Shown piece after piece: positions 34,779 through 43,565 of a stretch of DNA of 64,000 nucleotides. The stretch's first letter is position 1. The number at the start of each line of letters is the position of its first letter. Below the pieces are notes generated by a model, which saw only the letters and a program-made list of their open reading frames with translations, had not been told where the DNA came from and searched no databases. The translations under genes and the position numbers were made by a program. Source of the DNA: Guptibacillus algicola (lineage in GTDB: Bacteria > Bacillota > Bacilli > Bacillales > Guptibacillaceae); the NCBI RefSeq assembly GCF_020171805.1, contig NZ_JAIVAF010000001.1, positions 1,302,001 through 1,366,000 of the forward strand, in the 5' to 3' direction.

Positions 34779-36167
34779 ATGTGGAAAAACCGAAAAGATG
34801 GTGAGGAATCACCGTACATCCCGATGGGGCCGTTTAAATTAAGGCTCCCGTTCATTCATTATAAATTTGAATGGCCTGATTATGTACAAGGCCTTCTGAT
34901 GTGTGCTGTCGACTTAGCTGCCATCCCATTAATGATCGAACTATTAGGCATGCCGTTTGAAGTTGCGTTAGCTGTCGTTCTATTGAACGGTTTACTTTAT
35001 TTAACGCATCATCTCCTTGGAGACCCTGTTGTTCCTGGATGGATTACACCTGCCATTCCACTAATCATGGCATATGTATCGACGTTCCCAGAAGGAGCAG
35101 AACGGGTTCATGCCCTCGTCGCCTTTCAGCTGACCTTAGGGTTGTTCTCTATACTCCTCGGTTCGACTGGTCTTGCGAGAAAAGTTGTCGCCTTCGTCCC
35201 TCCTGCTATCAAATCAGGGATTATATTAGGAGCTGGATTTGCGGCAGTTATTTCTGTATTTGAAGTCGGCGGTCGATTTGAATCGTTCCCGTGGACGATC
35301 TCGATCGCTGTAGGTATCGCATTTTATATCATTTTCTCAAAACACTTCAATCGTCTTAAGAACCAGAGCTCTATTTGGGGATTAATCGGTAAGCTCGGAA
35401 TTTTCCCTATCATCATCCTGGCCGTCATTATTGGACCTCTTTTTGGAGAAGCGCCATGGCCAACGATCGAATGGGGGCTAATCAACCCTGACTTCGGAAC
35501 ACTTTGGAGTGAGTACACAGTCTTTGGACTCGGATTCCCGCCACTCATGTTATTTGTTACGGCAATTCCTACCGTTCTTGCAGCGTATATCGTTCTCTTC
35601 GGTGACGTCCTGCAAAGTAAGGCGCTCGTCGAAGAAGCGGAAGATTATCGTAGAGATGAGAAGATCGATTACAACCCGAACCGTGCTCATATGATCTTCG
35701 GTGGACGTAACACGATTATGAGTATTTTAGGACCCGATGTAACGATGGCTGGACCATTATGGGCAGCGATGCAAGTTGTTGTCATCGAACGTTTTAAAGA
35801 AGGAAAGAAAGCGATGAACTCCATCTTCGGCGGATCAGGATCATTCCGTTGGGGAACGAATACAGGTCTACTCTTACTCCCAATCGTAAGCTTAGTACAA
35901 CCCATCCTCGGAATCGCACTAGCCTTAACTCTTTTGATTCAAGGTTATGTAAGTGTAAAAGTCGGAATCCTCGAATCACGTAGTAACCGTGACCTTGGAA
36001 TAGCTGGAATCATTGGAGCGGTCCTTGCTACAAAAGGAGCTGCGTGGGCGTTTGCAGTCGGTATCCTCCTCACATTCTTAATCTATGGAAAGAACTTTTT
36101 CAAAGGAGAAAACGACGAAATCTTTACAAAAGACATTAAAACTGACGACGAAAAGAAAATTTCGTAA
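34779..36167 (+). CDS. Multi-spanning permease of uncertain family
   Basis: 462 residues with about 12 hydrophobic helices and short loops, start with AAGGGGG 8 nt upstream. Glycine- and proline-rich helices (GDPVVPGWITPAIPLI, AFVPPAIKSGIILGAGFAA) resemble nucleobase or anion transporters of the NCS2/SulP type, but I cannot assign it firmly. It lies between the iron alcohol dehydrogenase and the aldehyde dehydrogenase in a sigma-54 operon, so it probably imports the substrate of that pathway. Confidence 0.7.
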   Translation: MWKNRKDGEESPYIPMGPFKLRLPFIHYKFEWPDYVQGLLMCAVDLAAIPLMIELLGMPFEVALAVVLLNGLLYLTHHLLGDPVVPGWITPAIPLIMAYVSTFPEGAERVHALVAFQLTLGLFSILLGSTGLARKVVAFVPPAIKSGIILGAGFAAVISVFEVGGRFESFPWTISIAVGIAFYIIFSKHFNRLKNQSSIWGLIGKLGIFPIIILAVIIGPLFGEAPWPTIEWGLINPDFGTLWSEYTVFGLGFPPLMLFVTAIPTVLAAYIVLFGDVLQSKALVEEAEDYRRDEKIDYNPNRAHMIFGGRNTIMSILGPDVTMAGPLWAAMQVVVIERFKEGKKAMNSIFGGSGSFRWGTNTGLLLLPIVSLVQPILGIALALTLLIQGYVSVKVGILESRSNRDLGIAGIIGAVLATKGAAWAFAVGILLTFLIYGKNFFKGENDEIFTKDIKTDDEKKIS

Positions 36168-36185
36168 AACAGTAGGAGGATTATG

Positions 36186-37601
36186 ATGAAACCATACTAT
36201 ATGCGAATTAATAATGAAGAAATAGGCGCAAATCTGCCAACAATCGAGATTACTGATCCTGCTACATCAGACGTTATCGGAACAATTCCTAACGGAGGTA
36301 AAACGGAAGCGTCGATGGCAGTGGACGTAGCACATCATGCGTTTCGCCCATGGTCTCAAATTTCTGCTTTTGAAAGAAGTGCCTACCTTTCTAGATGGCA
36401 TCACCTTATCAATGAACATAAAGAAAATCTCGCCCGGACGATGACACTCGAACAAGGCAAGCCTCTAAAAGAAGCACGAGGGGAAATCGACTATGCGAAT
36501 GGCTTCATTTCCTGGTATGCAGAAGAAGGGAAACGAGTGAATGGGGAGCAGCTGCCTGCGATCCAACAAAACAAGCGACTATTTGTAAGTAAGCAGCCGG
36601 TAGGTGTCGTCGCAGTCATTACACCATGGAATTTCCCGGCTGCGATGATCACTCGAAAAATAGCACCAGCATTAGCGACAGGCTGTACGGTAGTTATCAA
36701 ACCTGCTGAGCAAACGCCAATTACAGCGTTGAAATTAGCAGAACTTGCTGAGGAAGCTGGTATTCCAAAGGGAGTGATTAACGTCGTCACAGGTGACGCG
36801 AAATCGATCGGAGAAGCATGGTTAGAAGACGAGCGTGTGAGAAAACTAACATTCACAGGCTCAACCGAAGTTGGAAAGCTACTCATGAAAGGATCAGCGG
36901 AAACGGTTAAGAAAATATCCCTTGAATTAGGAGGCCACGCACCAGCAATTGTGATGGATGACTGTGATCTTGATAAAGCTGTCGACGGGGTCATCGCATC
37001 AAAATTTCGAAATTCAGGACAAACATGCGTCTGCACGAACCGAATCTACGTACAAGAATCGATTTCAGGCTTGTTCACCGAACTTCTAGAAGAAAAGGTG
37101 AAAGAGCTCAAAACAGGAAACGGTCTTAATGAAGATGTCCAAATTGGCCCGCTAATCGATCAATCTGCTATCGAAAAAGTACAAAGCCACATTGAGGATG
37201 CACAATTAAAAGGAGCTTCACTTATTTCCGGTGGTGCAAAAAACGGGTTGTTTTATGAACCTACGATCTTAACTGATGCGACTGACGAGATGCTTTGTAT
37301 GAAAGATGAAACATTTGGTCCACTAGCTCCAATCGCTACATTCAAAACAGAAGAAGAAGCGATTGAACGAGCGAACAATTCTATCTATGGACTTGCTGCG
37401 TACTTATTTACAGAGAATCTAACGAGAGGGATCCGTATTAGCGAACAGCTGGAGTACGGAATTGTTGGGCTCAACGACGGTGCCCCTTCCACTCCTCAAG
37501 CTCCATTTGGAGGCTTTAAGCAAAGTGGACTTGGACGTGAAGGTGGACATCATGGAATTGAGGAGTATTTGGAAGTGAAGTATATTTCGATAGGGTTGTA
37601 A
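36186..37601 (+). CDS. gabD: Succinate-semialdehyde dehydrogenase-like aldehyde dehydrogenase
   Basis: About 471 residues. Motifs: TPWNFPAAMITRKIAPALATGC (nucleotide binding), FTGSTEVGK, ELGGHAP (catalytic Glu), FRNSGQTCVCTNR (catalytic Cys) and ETFGPLAP. The pattern around GQTCVC fits the GabD/SSADH group. It oxidises succinate semialdehyde to succinate. Two adjacent ATGs at 36183/36186; the second has a better SD distance from AGGAGG. It completes the route from both GABA (gabT) and a hydroxy acid (iron ADH). A strong terminator follows. Confidence 0.85.
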   Translation: MKPYYMRINNEEIGANLPTIEITDPATSDVIGTIPNGGKTEASMAVDVAHHAFRPWSQISAFERSAYLSRWHHLINEHKENLARTMTLEQGKPLKEARGEIDYANGFISWYAEEGKRVNGEQLPAIQQNKRLFVSKQPVGVVAVITPWNFPAAMITRKIAPALATGCTVVIKPAEQTPITALKLAELAEEAGIPKGVINVVTGDAKSIGEAWLEDERVRKLTFTGSTEVGKLLMKGSAETVKKISLELGGHAPAIVMDDCDLDKAVDGVIASKFRNSGQTCVCTNRIYVQESISGLFTELLEEKVKELKTGNGLNEDVQIGPLIDQSAIEKVQSHIEDAQLKGASLISGGAKNGLFYEPTILTDATDEMLCMKDETFGPLAPIATFKTEEEAIERANNSIYGLAAYLFTENLTRGIRISEQLEYGIVGLNDGAPSTPQAPFGGFKQSGLGREGGHHGIEEYLEVKYISIGL

Positions 37602-37639
37602 GAAGATAATCTATTGAAAAAAGGTAACTTTCTTTTTTT

Positions 37640-37675
37640 AAAAGCACTTAATCAAACGTTTGATTAAGTGCTTTT
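37640..37675. terminator. Bidirectional terminator built on the AATCAAACGTTTGATT palindrome
   Basis: AAGCACTT-AATCAAACGTTTGATT-AAGTGCTT, fully symmetrical with A/T runs on both sides, between the aldehyde dehydrogenase and the convergent GH18 gene. Confidence 0.85.
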
Positions 37676-37707
37676 TTATACTATAGAATATATCTTATTA
37701 TTTCTAG

Positions 37708-38976
37708 TTATTTCATTACTAAAAGATTCTTCCCAACATAAGCCCAGTTCTGTGGAAACGAAAAGCGTAATCGCCAATAAGTCGCCCCCAACAAGTTATA
37801 AGCTTCCATCTGCTTATACTTCCAAGTGATACTCCGAATGTCCTCGAACCAGACAATATGCTCACTGTTCGGCAATCGATAACGGTAGTGAGGAGCTTGC
37901 GCAACCTCATCATAGGTAATAGGAATCCACGAATCAATCGCTCGGTTTTGAGCGATTTGCATTGGAATCATTCCAGCCACTACCTCAGCCTGAATTGGTA
38001 CTATCCAATCATAGCCGTAAAGACTCATCGCAAGCATGATCTTGCGCCGGTTAATCTGTCCTGTTGCATACATCAACACCTGTTCAACCCACCAAACAGG
38101 CGCTATTGGGTCTGGCGGGCCGATCGCATATCCATAGTCAATCGTCATAATTGAAACGATATCTACAATCGCACCAGTGGCCTTGTAATCCAAAAAGCCA
38201 ACCAATCGATTCGTTGCCATATCGCTGCTTTTCGCATGCGCGTTGAGCTGGAGGACTAGAGTGCCGAGCCCGTTCTTTAATTCTCTTAAGAATGCTGTAA
38301 AATCATTTCTTCTCTCAGGAGGAACGAATTCAAAATCGATGCTAACACCTGCATATCCTTTTGCTTTTACTACTCGAACGAGGTTTTGAACCAATACAGT
38401 TCTTTTTTCCTTATTTTGAAGAACATCATTTGCTAAACCGGGACTGAACATGTTCCCTTCATAATTACTAATCACCAGCAACGGTTTGATGTTTAATTCT
38501 TTCGCCCTTTGTAAAATCAGCGCATCATCTATCCCAATTAATTCCCCGTCTCTTGTGAAGGAATACGTGAATATCGCTAAATAGGTGATTGATGCAGCAA
38601 TTTTAGTAAGCGTATCAAGGTAAGGAGTACCAGCTAACGCATCAAAGAAGACTAAGGATTGCATCCGGTATTTTTCTAAAGAAGGAATTCGCACGCGTAA
38701 CCCGATTGGGAGAGCGTTAGGATCAAGAGTTGGGTTAGCAGCGATAATCGCTTGAATGGAAGTGTTGAATTGTTGAGAGAGTTTCCAATACGTATCTCCT
38801 GGCTTAATTTGATAATACTGCTCAGGAAGAGATTGGTCAGGGATATATAAGTTCAACCCTGGAACGAGACGATTCGAAACGAGTCCGTTAACTGCTTTTA
38901 GTGTTGGTATCGGTACACCATAAGCCGCTGAGATCCGCCATAAATTATCTCCTGCTTTAATCGTATGGATTGCCAT
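37708..38976 (-). CDS. LysM-GH18 peptidoglycan/chitin-type hydrolase (spore germination SleL/YaaH-like)
   Basis: About 422 residues. Two N-terminal LysM modules (IHTIKAGDNLWRISAAYGVP and YYQIKPGDTYWKLSQQFN) and a GH18 barrel. The catalytic strand reads YAGVSIDFEFVPPE, with the acid pair DFE at the end of beta-4. LysM-GH18 proteins of Bacillus act as N-acetylglucosaminidases on cortex fragments during germination. There is no clear signal peptide, as is common in this group. ATG 38976 has GGGGGG upstream; the 84-nt longer frame is not supported. Confidence 0.85.
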   Translation of the reverse strand: MAIHTIKAGDNLWRISAAYGVPIPTLKAVNGLVSNRLVPGLNLYIPDQSLPEQYYQIKPGDTYWKLSQQFNTSIQAIIAANPTLDPNALPIGLRVRIPSLEKYRMQSLVFFDALAGTPYLDTLTKIAASITYLAIFTYSFTRDGELIGIDDALILQRAKELNIKPLLVISNYEGNMFSPGLANDVLQNKEKRTVLVQNLVRVVKAKGYAGVSIDFEFVPPERRNDFTAFLRELKNGLGTLVLQLNAHAKSSDMATNRLVGFLDYKATGAIVDIVSIMTIDYGYAIGPPDPIAPVWWVEQVLMYATGQINRRKIMLAMSLYGYDWIVPIQAEVVAGMIPMQIAQNRAIDSWIPITYDEVAQAPHYRYRLPNSEHIVWFEDIRSITWKYKQMEAYNLLGATYWRLRFSFPQNWAYVGKNLLVMK

Positions 38977-39072
38977 TCGATCCCCCCCTTCATTTAAAAG
39001 TCTATAATGACAGTCTATTTTGAGCTGGCGCTTTTCATGAAGGCTATCTGTGTCTACCATCTACAAGAACCT

Positions 39073-39110
39073 AAAAAAAACAGCCTTCCCGTTACTGGGA
39101 AAGACTGTTT
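39073..39110 (-). terminator. Terminator after TM2-domain gene
   Basis: AAACAGTCTTTCCC/GGGAAGGCTGTTT stem and T run on the minus strand. Confidence 0.8.
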
Positions 39111-39135
39111 AGTTTGATATGTACATACATTACCG

Positions 39136-39645
39136 TTATGCTGCCCGTCTAAAATAGTTACGATCATGCTTTGCTGCGAAAGATTCGTGGTGTGAAAACA
39201 AATATATTACGCCTTCGATGAAACCAATGATACCTGGGATATATGTCCAAGAGAATAACAGATAAATAATCCCCCATCCCCATCTTCCTAAATAAAACTT
39301 ATGAGCTCCGAGAGAACCTAGCAAAATCCCTAAGACACCTGCAGTAATTTTACTTTTCGTGTAGACTGGTACCCCCATACCATTTGAACCACTTGAACTA
39401 GCAGCAGAACTGGCTGCTCCGCCACCCCCACCAGCATTCATGAAGACCATTGGGTTAGAATTATTCTTGCTGTCTTCCAACTTCTCAATCTTGCTTTGAT
39501 TCTCAGTGATCATTTCGCCAATACACGTTTTACAATAATTCTTTCGCTTCACTTCAGTATTACATTCTTGGCATATAAACTTTCCACAACCTACGCACGT
39601 ACCTACAGATGCCTGATTCTCATGAATATAACAGTTAATCCCCAT
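39136..39645 (-). CDS. Zinc-finger (B-box-like) plus TM2-domain membrane protein
   Basis: 169 residues. N-terminal cysteine cluster CYIHENQASVGTCVGCGKFIC...CNTEVKRKNYCKTC, a zinc-binding module; then a Ser/Gly/Ala-rich linker (GGGGGAASSAASSSG) and a TM2 domain with ITAGVLGILLGSLGAHKFYLGRWGWG and a second helix (YIPGIIGFIEGVIYLF). The combination is common in Firmicutes, but its function is unknown. Single gene. Confidence 0.8.
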   Translation of the reverse strand: MGINCYIHENQASVGTCVGCGKFICQECNTEVKRKNYCKTCIGEMITENQSKIEKLEDSKNNSNPMVFMNAGGGGGAASSAASSSGSNGMGVPVYTKSKITAGVLGILLGSLGAHKFYLGRWGWGIIYLLFSWTYIPGIIGFIEGVIYLFSHHESFAAKHDRNYFRRAA

Positions 39646-39849
39646 AGTAATGCCCCCTTAGATTACCAGTACTAACAATTTCTATTATATACTAAATAAA
39701 GGAAATATTTGGGGTGAATCTAAGAATAATTCACATCTTTTATCATTCGATGTACCTGTGTATTCGAACCTCTTTCAATTCTTAATGATCAATGAGTTTA
39801 GCTATGAAAAAGGTTACTTTTTAATAAAAGTCACTCAAACGCTTTAAAA

Positions 39850-39863
39850 TGTAAACGGATTCA
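39850..39863 (+). promoter_or_regulatory. Candidate cre site upstream of gntP-like gene
   Basis: TGTAAACGGATTCA differs from TGWAANCGNTNWCA at one position. It lies 103 nt before the start of the gluconate-type permease, where CcpA control would make sense. The surrounding 320-nt spacer (39646-39965) shows nothing else clear. Confidence 0.4.
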
Positions 39864-39965
39864 TATAGTGTTATCACTAAACGTTAAACGGAAGTTTTAA
39901 CTAAATGTGAAAACAACACCACTGTTTAATGAGCACTACAGCAAGAGTATTAAGGAGGAACTACT

Positions 39966-41324
39966 ATGCAAGGACCACTATTATTTCTTGTCATTTTATT
40001 AGGAGTTGGATTCATCGTTTTTGCAACAGCCAAGCTTAAGCTTCACCCATTTCTATCCCTACTATTCGCAGCTTTTGGGGTCGGCCTCCTATCAGGATTG
40101 CCACTTCCAGACGTCATCGAAGCTGTAAATGGTGGTTTCGGCGGGTTGATGGGCTACATCGGAATTGTAATCGTAGCCGGTACCATCATCGGAACGATTC
40201 TTGAACGATCAGGTGCCGCACTTAGAATGGCCGAAGTCGTCCTAAGAATCGTTGGAGAGAAGCGCCCTCAACTTGCGATGTCATTGATCGGTGCTATCGT
40301 CAGTATCCCCGTCTTCTGTGACTCAGGATACGTTATTTTATCCAGTTTAAAGAAAGCGCTTGCGAAGAAGGCGAAAGTCGCTCTCGCTTCAATGAGTGTT
40401 GCTCTAGCTACTGGTTTATATGCAACACACACTCTTGTGCCACCAACTCCAGGTCCAATTGCCGCAGCTGGGAATATTGGGGCGAGTGATTATTTAGGAA
40501 CGATCATCATGATTGGTATTATTGTGGCCATTCCTACCATTTTAGTTGGGTACTTATGGGCAATTAAAGTAGCTAGTAAAATCGAAATCGAGGGCGAACA
40601 TGATGACGAGGGACTTAATTATGATGAGATCGTTAAAAGCTTCGGAGAACTCCCATCTACTGTTAAATCATTTGCGCCCATCACGCTACCTATTCTATTA
40701 ATCGGCAGTGGTTCATTCGTTAGCTTCGCAGGTTGGACTGGAACATTCGCAGACGTCCTACTCTTTCTCGGTTCGCCGGTCGTTGCTCTCCTCGTGGGCG
40801 TACTCGTTTCCTTTACATTAATGCCTAACCTTAATGAAGAAACATTAACCGGGTGGGTTGGAGATGGCATTAAAGATGCCGCACCGATTCTATTGATTAC
40901 TGGTGCAGGGGGAGCATTTGGCTCAGTCATTAAAGCGACTCCAGTTGCAGGATTGATTCAGGGTCTTGCAGACGGTGGACTTTTAAACGGCGCATTCGTC
41001 TTAATTATTCCTTTTATCATTGCTGCAGCATTAAAATCTGCCCAAGGCTCTTCTACAGCAGCAATCGTTGTAACGTCAACTCTCATCGCACCATTACTAC
41101 CAGGAATGGGCATCGATGGCGCAATTCCATTAGCACTCGTAGTTATGGCAGTAGGAGCTGGTGCAATGGTGGTCAGTCATGTGAACGACAGTTACTTCTG
41201 GGTTGTGACAGAATTTAGTGGCATGAAAGTCACCGATGCTTATAAAGCACAAACAATGGCGACACTCGTCCAAGGTTTGACGGCTATCGTGTTTACAATG
41301 ATATTGTGGATTGTATTGGTTTAA
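39966..41324 (+). CDS. gntP: GntP-family gluconate/organic acid:H+ symporter
   Basis: 452 residues with about 12-14 helices. Helical blocks FLSLLFAAFGVGLLSGLP, AGTIIGTILERSGAALRMAEVVLRIVGEKRPQ (GntP signature region) and PPTPGPIAAAGNIGA, followed by AALKSAQGSSTAAIVVTSTLIAP, are typical of GntP transporters. It takes up gluconate or related hydroxy acids with H+. AGGAGG is 6 nt upstream of ATG. No gluconate kinase lies nearby, so the substrate is open. Confidence 0.85.
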   Translation: MQGPLLFLVILLGVGFIVFATAKLKLHPFLSLLFAAFGVGLLSGLPLPDVIEAVNGGFGGLMGYIGIVIVAGTIIGTILERSGAALRMAEVVLRIVGEKRPQLAMSLIGAIVSIPVFCDSGYVILSSLKKALAKKAKVALASMSVALATGLYATHTLVPPTPGPIAAAGNIGASDYLGTIIMIGIIVAIPTILVGYLWAIKVASKIEIEGEHDDEGLNYDEIVKSFGELPSTVKSFAPITLPILLIGSGSFVSFAGWTGTFADVLLFLGSPVVALLVGVLVSFTLMPNLNEETLTGWVGDGIKDAAPILLITGAGGAFGSVIKATPVAGLIQGLADGGLLNGAFVLIIPFIIAAALKSAQGSSTAAIVVTSTLIAPLLPGMGIDGAIPLALVVMAVGAGAMVVSHVNDSYFWVVTEFSGMKVTDAYKAQTMATLVQGLTAIVFTMILWIVLV

Positions 41325-41330
41325 CATAGT

Positions 41331-41369
41331 GAGGCAGTTTTCAATCAAAGTTTGATTGAAAACTGTCTC
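41331..41369 (+). terminator. Hairpin after gntP
   Basis: GAGGCAGTTTTCAATCAAA/TTTGATTGAAAACTGTCTC stem, containing a variant of the AATCAAANNTTTGATT palindrome. The T tail is weak. Confidence 0.65.
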
Positions 41370-41467
41370 ATTCATGTTTTAAGGCCAACCTATACCGTTT
41401 CATCTAAAAAATAGTGGGAATATAACAGTTGATGGTTTAAAATAGGGCAAAGCTTCACAAAAAGGTA

Positions 41468-41905
41468 GTGATAAAGAACATGTTATATATATGGGATGTT
41501 GAAAAGATCATTAAAGATACATTGGAAAAGCACCAGTTAGATATTAATTATGAATTCAATAACGATCTGAAATCCCCAATGAGTTACAACGTATCAACAA
41601 ATACGATCAAGTTTAACTATTTAGAAATAAACGGGTATGTAGCAAAAGTGAATGTTGGCTTAAAAGAAAATGAAGAAAACATCGCACTCATTTTGCTCTA
41701 TCATGAGATCGGCTATTACTTAGACTTTAAGAAGCACAGACACGACTTGAGAATACTAATGTATGAAGATAAAGAAGTTCAACAAAAGCTACTGAATGAA
41801 ATTGAAGAAAACGCTTGGGAATTCGGGCGTAAATTAATTCCTGATTTCTTAAAAGAGTCCTATGATAGAGTGCGGGAGCTCGATCAGCAGTTTCAGAACA
41901 GTTAA
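41468..41905 (+). CDS. Hypothetical protein with HExxG-type motif
   Basis: 145 residues, charged, without membrane segments. The central ALILLYHEIGYYLDFKKH resembles the helix of minimal ImmA/IrrE-type zincins, but the second His of HExxH is missing (HEIGY). It may be an inactive or divergent metallopeptidase, or a stress protein of unknown function. Start GTG 41468 or ATG 41480; the SD is weak for both. A strong terminator follows at 41932. Confidence 0.55.
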   Translation: MIKNMLYIWDVEKIIKDTLEKHQLDINYEFNNDLKSPMSYNVSTNTIKFNYLEINGYVAKVNVGLKENEENIALILLYHEIGYYLDFKKHRHDLRILMYEDKEVQQKLLNEIEENAWEFGRKLIPDFLKESYDRVRELDQQFQNS

Positions 41906-41931
41906 ATCAAGACTGTCAGCTCATGTCACAT

Positions 41932-41976
41932 AAAAAGCAGTGGTTAATCAAACGTTTGATTAACCACTGCTTTTTG
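41932..41976 (+). terminator. Terminator built on the AATCAAACGTTTGATT palindrome
   Basis: AAAAAGCAGTGGTT-AATCAAACGTTTGATT-AACCACTGCTTTTTG, same central 16 bp as the terminator at 37640 but unrelated outer stem. Confidence 0.85.
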
Positions 41977-42198
41977 TTTGTGGCAATACTCTTAATTAAC
42001 TTTCAGCCTTCACTTAAAATACTAAGGATTATATTTTCTTCTTTCCTCAAATACAGAAAAAACAATGAGACAAATTACCATACTATTAGCTAAGATGTAC
42101 CTGTCTCAAGATCCTTCCTATATGCTATACTTTTCGAATGTAGCTTTATAACCCAACATAACTACTTCTAAGATTGAACAGAAAAGGAGAAACACATC

Positions 42199-43398
42199 AT
42201 GATACTTGCACAAGCTCTTATCCAACAACCCATGGCGATTTTTGCTTATTTAATCGCAATTGTCGGAATTGTATTTATGCTTTCGACAGTTCAATATGCA
42301 CCGCTGAAAAAGTTCTTCGGCTATTTGCCACCGTTAATTTGGATGTATTTCTTGCCGATGCTCTCTACGACATTCGGCATTATCCCTCAAAGCTCAGACT
42401 TATACAGCTTCTTGAGCACATATATGCTCCCAGCAGGTCTATTGCTATTAATGATCAGTACAAATGTACCGGCAACGTTCAAGCTTGGCGGAAAAGCCAT
42501 TCTCGTATTCTTAGCAGGAACACTTGGAGTCGTGATAGGTGGACCAATTTCATTCTTCCTTTTCCAAGGTATCCTTCCTGATGAAGCATGGCGCGGTGTC
42601 GCCGCCCTTGCAGGAAGCTGGATTGGTGGATCTGCTAACATGGGTGCGATGATTGAAGCATTTCAAACTCCGGACGATATCCTTAGCCCGATCATCTTAA
42701 CAGATACACTCGTTGGAATCGGCTGGATGGGTGTAATGATTTCACTTGCTAGTTACCAGGAACGTTTTAACAAATGGAACAAGGCGGATAACTCCACGAT
42801 CAAACGTGTTAATGAAGATATCGCAACAGATGTAGAGGAAAATTCCAAGCCACTACAATTGCCACAGCTGTTTGGGATCCTTGCTATTGGTGTGGCTGGG
42901 TCTTACTTGATTCGTCTATTTGCAGATCTTTCTTTCATTCCGAAGTCAGATGTGATGAGCACGTCCACATGGACATTCCTTATCATTACAGCCGTTGGTA
43001 TTCTTCTATCCTTTACGAAGGTTCGTAACCTTGAGTACTACGGTGCTAGTAAATTCGGTTATATGGGAATCTACTTATTCCTAACAGCGATCGGTGCTCA
43101 GGCAAACTTGATGGACATCGTTCAAGCTCCTCAGTTTATTCTGATGGGAATGGTATGGCTCTCGATTCACGTACTATTTATCTTTATCGCTGCACGCCTC
43201 TTACGTGCACCACTGTTCTTCGTAGCTGTTGGTTCACAAGGAAATATCGGTGGTACGAGCTCAGCACCGATTGTGGCTTCCGTCTTCCAGCCAGCGCTTG
43301 CTCCTGTTGGATTGTTAATGGGGATACTCGGTAATGTGGTCGGAACGTATGCCGCACTTCTCTGTGGTCAGCTCGCGCGGATGATTGCAGGAGGTTAA
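42199..43398 (+). CDS. DUF819-family membrane protein
   Basis: 399 residues, about ten membrane helices. GVAALAGSWIGGSANMGAM and SQGNIGGTSSAPIVASVFQP are the two related half-sites of DUF819 (YjcL-like) proteins, which look like an inverted-repeat transporter. No substrate is known. AAAGGAG is 9 nt before the ATG. Single gene with its own terminator. Confidence 0.8.
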   Translation: MILAQALIQQPMAIFAYLIAIVGIVFMLSTVQYAPLKKFFGYLPPLIWMYFLPMLSTTFGIIPQSSDLYSFLSTYMLPAGLLLLMISTNVPATFKLGGKAILVFLAGTLGVVIGGPISFFLFQGILPDEAWRGVAALAGSWIGGSANMGAMIEAFQTPDDILSPIILTDTLVGIGWMGVMISLASYQERFNKWNKADNSTIKRVNEDIATDVEENSKPLQLPQLFGILAIGVAGSYLIRLFADLSFIPKSDVMSTSTWTFLIITAVGILLSFTKVRNLEYYGASKFGYMGIYLFLTAIGAQANLMDIVQAPQFILMGMVWLSIHVLFIFIAARLLRAPLFFVAVGSQGNIGGTSSAPIVASVFQPALAPVGLLMGILGNVVGTYAALLCGQLARMIAGG

Positions 43399-43446
43399 TA
43401 GAAACAGGGAAGAGTTCTGCGGGTACCCTGCTTAAACTTAAAATAA

Positions 43447-43490
43447 AACCAGGAGGCTAATCCACACGTGGTTAGTCTCCTGGTTTTTTT
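43447..43490 (+). terminator. Terminator after DUF819 gene
   Basis: AACCAGGAG-G-CTAA/TTAG-T-CTCCTGGTT with T7. Confidence 0.85.
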
Positions 43491-43565
43491 AATTATGATC
43501 TTTGGAATTTTAATTGTAAGTGAAGCATGAAATTCGTTTTCGCAATGTCCGCATCCTATTAAATG

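Noticed and set aside
36491-37036. 181-residue minus-strand ORF opposite the aldehyde dehydrogenase
   Set aside because: It is antisense to conserved catalytic motifs and has no SD.
39745-39770. Possible tenth repeat copy (TTCGATGTACCTGTGTATTCGAA) and another near 42095
   Set aside because: Only a few positions match and the GGTGG core is missing; not counted as family members.
42174-42581. 135-residue plus-strand ORF overlapping the DUF819 gene
   Set aside because: Out of frame with a clear conserved membrane protein; composition is that of a shadow ORF.
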